From contig JANQHX010000109.1 of assembly GCA_028282465.1 (NCBI GenBank), forward strand, positions 62,001-126,000: a stretch of 64,000 bases of DNA. The letters run 5' to 3'. The notes under the pieces were generated by a model, which did no database searches, had not been told where the DNA came from, and saw nothing but the letters and a program-made list of their open reading frames with translations. Source of the DNA: Gynuella sp. GTDB lineage: Bacteria; Pseudomonadota; Gammaproteobacteria; Pseudomonadales; Natronospirillaceae. Each line of letters begins with the position of its first letter. The stretch's first letter is position 1. A program made the translations under genes and the position numbers. This document shows positions 18,949-27,884 of the stretch, piece after piece.

Positions 18949-19236
18949 TCATTTTCTTACCAATACAACCGGGCTAAACATTATGAAAAGGCAGTTAAGT
19001 ACTACGGTTATAAAAAAGACGTAGAATATCTGTATTAGACTCTGGTCTGCTAGCGCCCCCCACAAGTAGGGGACTGTAAAGATAAAATTCAGGAGCAAGC
19101 ATAAATTGTATGAGAAGTCATTTATTGCGATCTCCGCACCACAATTTGAACAAATTATCTTTGAAGACCAGAAGTAGAAAAAACGTAATTTCTTGATACG
19201 GTTCAATTTGAAATTGCAACTAGGGCATTTACTCAT
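18949..19236 (-). CDS. Zinc-ribbon membrane protein coupled to the Rhs gene (candidate immunity protein)
   Basis: A 95-residue protein. The N-terminus has two Cys pairs (CPSC at 4-7 and CSNC near 29-32) that should bind zinc, followed by two hydrophobic segments (LCLLLNFIFTVPYLWGAL and IFYVFFITVVLNCLFIMF). Its ATG lies 3 nt after the stop codon of the giant Rhs gene, so the two are almost surely co-translated. A small gene directly behind an Rhs tip is the usual place for an immunity gene, and a membrane protein would suit a membrane-acting toxin. That function is inferred; the fold itself is not a known immunity family to me. Confidence 0.6.
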   Translation of the reverse strand: MSKCPSCNFKLNRIKKLRFFYFWSSKIICSNCGAEIAINDFSYNLCLLLNFIFTVPYLWGALADQSLIQIFYVFFITVVLNCLFIMFSPVVLVRK

Positions 19237-19239
19237 TAA

Positions 19240-22200
19240 TCAGACACCACCCAAAACCATTGTAACGATACTCACATTGTTCACTTTGGGTCCTCTAGAA
19301 ACTAGCTCTAACGCAGAACCGTACCCGACTGCGGAATTTAAAGCCATTCCACTTACAAGTGCCGTCGGGAAATTAAGTACTCTTTTACCTGAGACCTTTG
19401 TGTTTAGACTAGTAAGAAGTACCGCATTGGCCGCCATTCTACCACTGAAGTAAACATGGCGTTCTTTCATCGCTTTGCCCGTATATTTTAAAGCCCTTAT
19501 TAATCCTACTTCTTTAAACGCATTTTTAATTGCCTGAGCCTCAAATTTTGCTCTTGGGTCATTTTGTTCTTCCCGCATCCGATGCTGCAATAAATAAACG
19601 AATCCATCAACATATGATACGAATCCCTCAGTAAATAACTCTGCTTCACTTTTACCCAAATCCATAAAATCAAAAAATAGTTTGGTAAGCCCTGATTCTG
19701 ATGTTGTGTCATCGCCCTGTAACTTGTTCGCGGCAATGTGCAAAGCCATGATGCCAATAGCCTCAGTTACTTCAATAGGATCACTTCCGTTAATTCTAGA
19801 TATAGCACTATCATGCAATGCAGTACCCTCATCAAATTGACTCGCTAGAAAAACGTCAGTCTGAACTTGATTGTTTTCATTATGGTCCCAAACGCCACCC
19901 GTAAGAATCCCTACATCATCTGCGTAGTCGCGATAATTTTGCGATACAGTAACCCCTTCGCGATCATGATCACTTCCTGCTGGCTCTGCCAAAGTAATAC
20001 TATCTCCCTGCATATCTTCAGCATGGTATTCATACCCACTAGGATCAACCAAATTAACCGGCAAATTCATCACATAAGCATACCGATTATAACTAATCGC
20101 ATACCCCGGACTCTGCACCAAAATATCAGGCTGCAACATACGCCCAATTACCGGATCGTAAACCCGGCCGCCCATGTGAATTAAATCTAAGTGATTAAGA
20201 TGTTGATGTCCGGTGTAACCAACTTTATCAGCCATGCCCTGCCAATCAACGGAGTCCACTAATACACCTGCCACATAAGTGGCCCGATATTCGATAATCG
20301 GATCACCAAATGGTGTGTATTCAATCTTTTCAATGACCTTACCCTCTTCGGTTAAGCGTAAGGATGCAGAGCCCAATTGATCATTAATGGTATAAGTAGT
20401 TTTGGAGGTATAACCTTTAGAAGATGATGACACCAGTTTATGAGTCACCGTAGTATTTTCAGAAACACGATGAACATGCTTAGTTTCGCCTCCTTCAACA
20501 ACAACGTCCATCATGCCAGCTATTGTCCAAACGTTTTTCACTGAACTACCAATAGCATCGGTACGCTTAATCACTTGATTCGCGGGGCCGTAATTAAAAT
20601 AGCTGCTACCAGCTGAAGAAGTTATTTCATACGGTTTATTAAAGGAGGTGTATTTGAAACTTTTAATTCCGTCTGACTTAACATTACCTGCAGCGTCATA
20701 AGTGTAATTTCTATTGATCCCACCAGGGGTAACCGATTTGAGTCTTGGTGAATTATTATAGGTTTCGTAGCTATAAGTCCCAGCGGTTGTAGAAGACTGA
20801 ATATTGCCAAGCTCATCGTACTTATAGAGATATTGATTAACGCCGCTCCTAGTTACAGCCGTTAATTGGTTTGATGCGTCAGCCTCGCCTGATGCGTAGC
20901 CTGCATTTCTTGACTTAACGTAATAAAAGTTTTGGGTATATATTTGGCCGATTCTGACACCGTTATCGTCAACAGGTGCTACCTGATTAGTTTTGGAAGT
21001 CAAGCGACCTTCCAAATCGTAATTCATTCTAATATTGAAGAGCTGTTGGTTATTGGCTTTTTTCACAATTCTGTTGAACATCAAGCCCGTATGGCTAAAG
21101 TAATTAGTGGTCTGAGTTAGGTCACCTAACTTTAAAGTACCAACCTTTCCGAATTGGTTAATCGCTTGAATGCTTTCATAAACTTCTGATTCATTTTCTT
21201 GGTTGACGATACTGGAGACATACCCCGAACTGCTGTAATTAAGTTTCACAGTTAAATCGCCACTTGGGTAAGTGAGCGTGCTTAAGCGGCCATAGGAGTC
21301 AAAAGATCTATTAATGCTGTATCTACCAGCTGTGCCAACGCCTGGCGCATCATTGATATAGATGTCTTGCACATCATTCAGGCCTGCATGGTTGTAGCCA
21401 TAAGTTTCGCTATATGATAGGGATGACGCTGATGAGCCTGTAGCTTCCAAATCTGCCATATTGCTTGGACAGCCGGTTGCTCTAGGTAACTGAAAAACTC
21501 CTGACAACTGCCCAAGTGATTTGCCACTTGAAGTTTGATCATAGAACCAACAAGTCGTATTTTCTTTTGTATTTCTACTGACTAACCTGCCTAGCATGTC
21601 GTAACCGAATTCTGAAGTAACGATATCTGTACGTTCATTACTGCTGGTTGCCACTTCAGAAAAGCCATTATAACTATATTGATATTTACCCCGTGAAGGA
21701 TCGTCTTCAAAAGTAAGCAGACCTTTTGTGTTATAGCCTTTTTTAATGACTATTGATTTGCTATTAATTTGGTCAGTAGAGGTTTGCTTAATTGGATTTC
21801 CCAAGACATCAAAAATAACATCGACTTTACTCACCGCGCTATTGCCTTTATCGGTTAGGCGAGTTCCAATAGTTTGATTAAGGGTGTTTATTTGCGCCTC
21901 TTTCACTCTGACAACGGAATTTTCGTAGTAGTCTCTTGTTGTAACCTTTGTAATTCCGGTTATCGAATCAGGTGTGTAAGAAATAGTCTTTTTAAAATAA
22001 CCTGGGGCGTCTTCCAGTATTAGTCGATCTAACTGGTCATACTCATACCTTGTTTTTTCTAAATCAGAAGGCTTTCCAGTACTTAAATTAGGTAAGTACG
22101 CTGGCACACTTCGCGCTCGTATTCTGCCATGCTGATCATATTCCGTGTAAATCGCACTGTAGGGAGATACCGTATTTAATTGGTACAGTTCTGTTGCTGT

Positions 22201-25200
22201 TTTTACAAGCCAACCTTTGGTGTTGAAATATTGGTATTGGTCAGGCTGCCCTGTGGTTTGGGTTAATAGATAATAGAATGACCCAGGCTCACAACCGATT
22301 AGCGAATCACCTCTACAAAAGTCTCTGGTAATGGTTGTAGTTGTACCGCTCGGATCATAGGTCTTGGTGATCTGACCAAACGTATCATATTCCAGTTGAG
22401 TGTTTAGGCTTTGAGAGCCCTCGCCAAATACAACCAGTGACGGGTTACCTCTTTTATCAAAATCACTATAAGTAGTTTTATGACCCTCTGCATTTGTTGA
22501 AGTTAGCAAATAACCCGTATCAGCAGCATAACTCATTTTTGTTACTCGAGCTGGCTCTGAACCATCAACAGGGGCAATACTTACTTGTGTGACATTTCCT
22601 TGCGCGTCGTATTCATAGGTTGTCTCTAAATCGGTGTGGTGATTGTTTTGCTGGGTAGTTTTATATAGCAGTCCGTTTCCGTAATACTCATAAGCATTTA
22701 AGAATGTTACTTCAGCTAACTGGCCCTCTGCTTGAATAGCAGTCTTCCAATTATTTCCTATCGCTTTTTGGACTACTTTTTCACTCTCTACTTTAAAGTT
22801 CTTGAACGGCTCGTATTTATTTGACTCATTATCTACGTAATACTTTGTTATCTGAGTTTGCTTCTGAAACTCACCAAGCCCGATAGTTTTGGTTATCTGT
22901 TTTTCCCGGCGCCAAGTCCTAGAAGTTTCATAAACATATTCAGTGACTTCCCGATTAATAACATTGTTCAAATCAGTGTCAGCAAAATCGAAGTAATCTG
23001 TAGATTTTTTGTCTAAGACGGTTCTATGCCAGGGTGTACTGGCATCGCTATCCACGCCCATGGCTTCGGTTGAAGACCACTCATACTCAGTGACTAGTGG
23101 GCCATCAAAACCACTGGATGCCGTTCCAGATGAAGATCTCGATCTCTGACTAACAGCTATATTACCGGATTTTGTTTGAAGCCCGTTGACGTAAACAGTA
23201 GAGCCATTAACTTCCAAATCAATTTCATCTATAGCATCCCATGCACGAGTATTGACAAATGGGCTTTTAAAAATATGTAGCGGTTTGCCTACAAAAGGCT
23301 TTTGCTGTGAGTAGGTAGTGGCAGTAACGATTGAGTCATAGTTATTTAAGCCCCTTAAACGATCCGTAGAAGAGATCACAGTTGCAAAACCAGCGTACCC
23401 ATCTTCATTGTGAGAACGCGCCCCAGCATATTTATAGTATGTGTATTCACCGTAAGCATTCTGAAATGACGACACTAACCTTGTACTTGGGTTGATAGAA
23501 TATTTTAAACCAGTTGCTTTGAAGTCAGTATTTGCTCCACGAAAATAAACATCTTCGTCAGTCATGGGCTTATAACTGAATCTCTGGGTTGGCTGATTAC
23601 CTTCCTTAATCGTAGATATTTTTAGAATTTCGTGTTGGTTGTTTAACTGAACACTAAATTCATCGCAACTGCCATTTATACAGTTACCGTAATTAACTTC
23701 AGACCATATTTTATCTAGTGCACCATCTCCATTCACATCACGTCGTTCAAATAACTCTAACTCATTAGACTCTTCTGACCCTATAGGCTGCCCGTACTGA
23801 TTGAAATGAATTTTATAAACATGTTCTTCAGATGAAGAAGCAACAGGGACTAACACTATACGCATTCTTCCCCCCCTTCGGATTTGGAGGGTAGATATTG
23901 TTGCTTCAGCTGTACCAATTACTAGAGTGACACCTTGTCTGCCTTGTTCTTTAATAAGCCTAACTTGTCCAGATAACTCCACATCAAATTCAATTTCATA
24001 TAAATCGCTGAATAAACCATTCCCCTTACCCAGCTTATAATTAAAATGCTTGCCACCGTAGCTGTACAGATCGAGTACACCGTCATTATTTAAATCACCA
24101 ACTCGAGGAACTTTTGAATCCAGGTTTTTAAAAATATCCTCGACTATGTATGAATCGGCTTCTTTAGAAAAGACCCTGTCAGTAGTATTAGGGTAAATAC
24201 GTATCCCTAATTCATCTTTACCTTCAGGATATCTAATTTGGTCTGCCCTACCATCACCATTAACATCTGTGAAAAGAAAACGATCTGATTTAGTGTGAAT
24301 AGAACATTGATAAGCGTTTAAGCCAACTGAACTATCATCACAACCTCCGGTAACAGGAGCTGAACCGAATGAATAAAAGCTTCCATCTCCATTTGCAAAA
24401 TGTATTTGCACCTTGGTATTGCCTGATAGACCACCTTCATAATTAACTACGTCTGCCCTACCATCTCCATTTATATCAACAAGAGTCGGGGACCTTTTAA
24501 CATCTCTATCACTAAAGTTTCCATCAGACGATTCTGACTGCACAGTTGCTTCGACATATGCTCCCTCAGATAAATTAAAGCTCACTCGATTATCAGTATC
24601 ACCTCTTTCACAAAGAGAGTTTCTTAAGTTTTCAAATTGAATGACATCACTTATTCCATCGCCATCAACATCTGAAAATAGTAGATCACTTGTATCGTCA
24701 TAAGCTGAGTCAAGGTATAAAGGTTGGCCATCTGCACCGACATTAGATAAAGAGCCACTGTCGTTGCCATAGTAAAGTCGAATTGAATTATTATTTCTGT
24801 TTGAATCGCACTTAAGAGCTAATGCATCAGTAAAACCATCACCATTAATATCGCTGAAACCGATATCCATTCCAAAACCATCGGTATCATAAACAATTGT
24901 GTCCGTACTAATGTTTTCTCCATTGAATTGATTAGCCCAATAGAAAGCATTTTCTTTGAAACACTTTGTTCCTGAGCACTTTTGAACCCAATCTATATAG
25001 GATGTATAAGAGTTTTTACTAAACTTATATCCCATAGTGTACTCGTCGATTACACTTCCGTTATTTAGGGTTCTAATTGATTTAAGACGTTTAGTCTTGG
25101 AATATCTGTAGCCAGCCCTGAAGCCCGCTTTTCTATCTGGCCTCTCTTCATAATTAAAATCTATACGGTAAGCACCATACTCAATTTTGCTAACATAGTG

Positions 25201-26349
25201 CTCACCTGATGTGTTATTTTCCTCATAGCTAATTGAATAACCCAGGGTACCAACTGGTAGCTTTTTATTTAGTGCCCAAAATTTTACTTTAGTGGCATCT
25301 CCAGCTACTTCTACTTTTGAATCTGAGGTATTACCAAACTCTTTTACTGTTCCATTTTTCTGGTAAACGATGAAGTGACTAGGAGCACCCTCTGAGCCAA
25401 ACGCTTTAATTAGCTGTCCATTATCAATTTCAGTACGATATAAAATCCTACGACTAAATACGGTACCAGTTTCGCTTATTTTAACCAGCCTCTGCCCGTT
25501 GTAACAAAAATCATCTTGTTCATTAAACCTTATATAAGAGCTATTGGGTTTTGACGGTGAACATCGTGAAATTACCTCCAAACCTGATAGCTTCCAGCCC
25601 AGACCTAAAAGCCCATTTCCTGAATGAGAATCATAAACCAGTGCCAAGTTAGGCTGAATTCCTGCAGGCCCTGCTGGTACATCAATAGGAAAACGATAGT
25701 TTGCAGAACCTCCACTTGTAACAGTTAAACTTCCTTCAACACTACCCGGATAATTAGCTTCTTTAGGGCTTCTGGTTGGATTAAAAGGCTCCCCATTGCG
25801 ATCTATCAGCCAGGTGTAGCCGTTGTCTGTATCGGTTACCAGCAAACCGTCTTGATTGCCATCAACGTTTAAGGCCTCAACCGTGGCGGTGTTAGAACCA
25901 ATATTTTGAAAGGTATCTGTGGTCTCAACACTAGCAATGAGCATATTACTGTTACCATAGATAGCTAATGTACTTCCACTAGTACCATTTGGCATAAACA
26001 AGTAATCATTACGACCATCACCATTTAAGTCGGCAACTTCAAAATTACTTGTATTTAGGAGCGTGCCACTCTCTAACAAGTAGCTAGACGATGTTGATAT
26101 TGTGAATGTGCCATCATCGGCACCAAGCAATGCAAATGAGTCTGCATCCTTATACTGAATCGGTACAGTCACACTAGAATGCAAAAGCAATAACTTTTCT
26201 TTTGCAATAAATACGTAATCGGTATGACCATCACCATTAACATCTCTCTGATATATATCAAAACTGTCATCTTGAAAGTTTGTTGCCAAGACGTTGGTAG
26301 ACAAAATCGAAAATAAAAAAATGAGAACACTACTCTGGAACGGCTTCAT
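19240..26349 (-). CDS. Giant SpvB / FG-GAP / TcdB-middle / Rhs-core protein
   Basis: A 2369-residue exported protein. A signal peptide ending at VLA is followed by FG-GAP/VCBS repeats (DVNGDGHTDYVF, DLNGDGRNDYLF), then an SpvB/TcaC-type N domain (about 200-270: PIDVPAGPAGIQPNLALVYD, GNGLLGLGWKLSG). At least six more FG-GAP motifs (DINGDGFTD near 497, DVDGDGISD, DINGDGRAD, DVNGDGRAD) and a TcdB-middle-like part with GYAGFA follow. From about 1200 come YD repeats (YEYDAQGNVTQV, YTYDAAGNVKSD) and the Rhs core, ending RYAYVMNLPVNLVDPSG near 2103. The last 266 residues form a variable tip with no recognised domain, including a Gly/Ala-rich hydrophobic end. The layout is that of a Tc-B/C-like shell carrying a polymorphic toxin, but with its own Sec signal. 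Confidence 0.9.
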   Translation of the reverse strand: MKPFQSSVLIFLFSILSTNVLATNFQDDSFDIYQRDVNGDGHTDYVFIAKEKLLLLHSSVTVPIQYKDADSFALLGADDGTFTISTSSSYLLESGTLLNTSNFEVADLNGDGRNDYLFMPNGTSGSTLAIYGNSNMLIASVETTDTFQNIGSNTATVEALNVDGNQDGLLVTDTDNGYTWLIDRNGEPFNPTRSPKEANYPGSVEGSLTVTSGGSANYRFPIDVPAGPAGIQPNLALVYDSHSGNGLLGLGWKLSGLEVISRCSPSKPNSSYIRFNEQDDFCYNGQRLVKISETGTVFSRRILYRTEIDNGQLIKAFGSEGAPSHFIVYQKNGTVKEFGNTSDSKVEVAGDATKVKFWALNKKLPVGTLGYSISYEENNTSGEHYVSKIEYGAYRIDFNYEERPDRKAGFRAGYRYSKTKRLKSIRTLNNGSVIDEYTMGYKFSKNSYTSYIDWVQKCSGTKCFKENAFYWANQFNGENISTDTIVYDTDGFGMDIGFSDINGDGFTDALALKCDSNRNNNSIRLYYGNDSGSLSNVGADGQPLYLDSAYDDTSDLLFSDVDGDGISDVIQFENLRNSLCERGDTDNRVSFNLSEGAYVEATVQSESSDGNFSDRDVKRSPTLVDINGDGRADVVNYEGGLSGNTKVQIHFANGDGSFYSFGSAPVTGGCDDSSVGLNAYQCSIHTKSDRFLFTDVNGDGRADQIRYPEGKDELGIRIYPNTTDRVFSKEADSYIVEDIFKNLDSKVPRVGDLNNDGVLDLYSYGGKHFNYKLGKGNGLFSDLYEIEFDVELSGQVRLIKEQGRQGVTLVIGTAEATISTLQIRRGGRMRIVLVPVASSSEEHVYKIHFNQYGQPIGSEESNELELFERRDVNGDGALDKIWSEVNYGNCINGSCDEFSVQLNNQHEILKISTIKEGNQPTQRFSYKPMTDEDVYFRGANTDFKATGLKYSINPSTRLVSSFQNAYGEYTYYKYAGARSHNEDGYAGFATVISSTDRLRGLNNYDSIVTATTYSQQKPFVGKPLHIFKSPFVNTRAWDAIDEIDLEVNGSTVYVNGLQTKSGNIAVSQRSRSSSGTASSGFDGPLVTEYEWSSTEAMGVDSDASTPWHRTVLDKKSTDYFDFADTDLNNVINREVTEYVYETSRTWRREKQITKTIGLGEFQKQTQITKYYVDNESNKYEPFKNFKVESEKVVQKAIGNNWKTAIQAEGQLAEVTFLNAYEYYGNGLLYKTTQQNNHHTDLETTYEYDAQGNVTQVSIAPVDGSEPARVTKMSYAADTGYLLTSTNAEGHKTTYSDFDKRGNPSLVVFGEGSQSLNTQLEYDTFGQITKTYDPSGTTTTITRDFCRGDSLIGCEPGSFYYLLTQTTGQPDQYQYFNTKGWLVKTATELYQLNTVSPYSAIYTEYDQHGRIRARSVPAYLPNLSTGKPSDLEKTRYEYDQLDRLILEDAPGYFKKTISYTPDSITGITKVTTRDYYENSVVRVKEAQINTLNQTIGTRLTDKGNSAVSKVDVIFDVLGNPIKQTSTDQINSKSIVIKKGYNTKGLLTFEDDPSRGKYQYSYNGFSEVATSSNERTDIVTSEFGYDMLGRLVSRNTKENTTCWFYDQTSSGKSLGQLSGVFQLPRATGCPSNMADLEATGSSASSLSYSETYGYNHAGLNDVQDIYINDAPGVGTAGRYSINRSFDSYGRLSTLTYPSGDLTVKLNYSSSGYVSSIVNQENESEVYESIQAINQFGKVGTLKLGDLTQTTNYFSHTGLMFNRIVKKANNQQLFNIRMNYDLEGRLTSKTNQVAPVDDNGVRIGQIYTQNFYYVKSRNAGYASGEADASNQLTAVTRSGVNQYLYKYDELGNIQSSTTAGTYSYETYNNSPRLKSVTPGGINRNYTYDAAGNVKSDGIKSFKYTSFNKPYEITSSAGSSYFNYGPANQVIKRTDAIGSSVKNVWTIAGMMDVVVEGGETKHVHRVSENTTVTHKLVSSSSKGYTSKTTYTINDQLGSASLRLTEEGKVIEKIEYTPFGDPIIEYRATYVAGVLVDSVDWQGMADKVGYTGHQHLNHLDLIHMGGRVYDPVIGRMLQPDILVQSPGYAISYNRYAYVMNLPVNLVDPSGYEYHAEDMQGDSITLAEPAGSDHDREGVTVSQNYRDYADDVGILTGGVWDHNENNQVQTDVFLASQFDEGTALHDSAISRINGSDPIEVTEAIGIMALHIAANKLQGDDTTSESGLTKLFFDFMDLGKSEAELFTEGFVSYVDGFVYLLQHRMREEQNDPRAKFEAQAIKNAFKEVGLIRALKYTGKAMKERHVYFSGRMAANAVLLTSLNTKVSGKRVLNFPTALVSGMALNSAVGYGSALELVSRGPKVNNVSIVTMVLGGV

Positions 26350-26388
26350 GAGAATCCTTTCAAAGATTGTGAATGTAAATTTATCGTT

Positions 26389-26406
26389 AACCTATACAAA
26401 TAGGTT
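26389..26406. promoter_or_regulatory. Perfect inverted repeat in the Rhs leader
   Basis: AACCTAT and ATAGGTT flank a 4-nt ACAA spacer, about 40-57 nt upstream of the Rhs start. It could be an operator or a small RNA hairpin. Confidence 0.4.
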
Positions 26407-26432
26407 TAAGAAGGCAAGGTTTAATAAGACTC

Positions 26433-26460
26433 AATTTAACTTGCACCAGTACTGTATCAA
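26433..26460 (-). promoter_or_regulatory. Possible sigma-70 promoter for the Rhs gene
   Basis: On the minus strand TTGATA is followed after 16 nt by TAAATT, about 85-110 nt before the start codon. The match is moderate, and in AT-rich DNA such pairs arise by chance. Confidence 0.3.
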
Positions 26461-26717
26461 TTAATTATGCGCGCACTTCTTCTGAACACGGCCCAATTTA
26501 AACTCGAGGTGGCGCTAGTTTCTTACAATAATTTCAGTTTTATGAAACTCAGTACAGTGTTAGAAACATTTAACAGGCGAGTGTTAACTTCGTTAATCAT
26601 TCAACCTATAAATCTACTTATAGATGCATTTGGTAAATTGATTATATTCCTTAACAATTTAACGGTGCAGCGAATTGGCATAAATATATTTCACATTTTA
26701 ATTTCCTGTATTATTAG

Positions 26718-27884
26718 TCATTCACCCTTATATTTTTTATATACTTTAATAGTTCGTTCACTAATTGAATTCCAAGAATAATTACTGAATAGCCTTTCGC
26801 AGGCTGTACTGGCTTCTATATCCAAGTCATGAGGGCTGTGTAATAAATCATTAATAGACTCTGCTAGCGTTCGAACATTTTCTTTTTCAACTGTCCGCCC
26901 CCCGCCTATATCACCAATCAATTGAGGTAATCCACCCACAGCTGTCGAAAGAACAAAACGCTTGTGGGCAATGGAAGAAAATAACACACCACTCTGCCCA
27001 ATATCTCTATAAGGCAACACCACCAAGTTTGCTGCAAGATAATATTTCCAAACGTCATCATTAGGGATGAAAGAAAAGTTAGCGTTATGGTGAATATCTA
27101 ATGTTACTAGCTGTGATAAGTCAGGAATATCGCTTTGTGACCCTGGCTTTCCTGCAACCAGTAAATAGATATTTTCATGGGTTGCTTTAACCGTTTTAAC
27201 AGCCTCAACTAAAATATCCAAGCCTTTGTAGTGCTTGATCTCACCAAAAAAAAGTATGACTAAGTAATTACCTAAAATACTTAACTCATTTCTGGCACTA
27301 GTACGGGTCGCGTTTTTAGGAATATTCTCTGATTGCAGCGGACCATGGGGTACTACAAATACTTTTTTACTATCCTTTACCTTAAATCTTTTCTCTAGTA
27401 TTTGAATGGCATCAGTATAATGAACGATTAAAGAATCAACTTGGTTATACAAAATACTTAATGCATCGTCGCCTTGATGATTAAACAACGGGTTCACATC
27501 ATGAATTGTAAGAACAACTGGAATGCCCAGCTTCTGAACCTGTTTAACTAACCAGATATCTATTTTAGGAAGCATTGCCCATTGTATGTGTAACACATCT
27601 GGCTTTTGTTTTTTTATCTTTCTCAATGTTCGCCAGTGGTCTGGAAAGTAATGCAACCCTCTGACTAACTGTCGTAATTTCTTAATCTTACCTGTTTGAA
27701 TTTTTCTGAAGCGTCGAAAATAATGATCAAGAAACACAACCTTTTCTGGCGGCTTAATCTTTGAATCATTGTCATAAGCGGTACTGATAAAAATAACTTC
27801 GTTACCACAATTAGCTAATGCGTCTGAAAGTGCGTAGCAATAAAATGGGGTCAAATTGGCTGGATCAAGCATCACAATTTTCAT
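26718..27884 (-). CDS. Glycosyltransferase family 4
   Basis: A 388-residue GT-B-fold enzyme. The N-terminal acceptor half has LDPANLTPFYCYALSDAL and VLHIQWAMLPK. The C-terminal nucleotide-sugar half has ILFFGEIKHYKGLDILVEA (about 209-227) and DIGQSGVLFSS followed by STAVGGLPQLIG. The usual E of the EX7E motif is replaced (GVLFSSIAHKRF), which could affect donor binding. It overlaps the upstream GT2 gene by 4 nt (ATGA), so the two act together, probably on a surface polysaccharide. Sugar specificity cannot be told. Confidence 0.85.
   Translation of the reverse strand: MKIVMLDPANLTPFYCYALSDALANCGNEVIFISTAYDNDSKIKPPEKVVFLDHYFRRFRKIQTGKIKKLRQLVRGLHYFPDHWRTLRKIKKQKPDVLHIQWAMLPKIDIWLVKQVQKLGIPVVLTIHDVNPLFNHQGDDALSILYNQVDSLIVHYTDAIQILEKRFKVKDSKKVFVVPHGPLQSENIPKNATRTSARNELSILGNYLVILFFGEIKHYKGLDILVEAVKTVKATHENIYLLVAGKPGSQSDIPDLSQLVTLDIHHNANFSFIPNDDVWKYYLAANLVVLPYRDIGQSGVLFSSIAHKRFVLSTAVGGLPQLIGDIGGGRTVEKENVRTLAESINDLLHSPHDLDIEASTACERLFSNYSWNSISERTIKVYKKYKGE

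Larger units (their letters stand above)
26350..26717. other. Intergenic region upstream of the Rhs gene
   Basis: This 368-nt AT-rich gap holds the Rhs promoter region. GAAAGGA precedes the Rhs ATG by 6 nt. A plus-strand open frame at 26467-26781 lacks a ribosome site and runs into the glycosyltransferase gene; I do not accept it. Nothing else recognisable was seen. Confidence 0.6.

Noticed and set aside
26467..26781. Plus-strand open frame of 104 codons upstream of the Rhs gene
   Set aside because: No ribosome site, AT-rich composition-driven hydrophobic translation, and it overlaps the conserved end of the GT4 gene.
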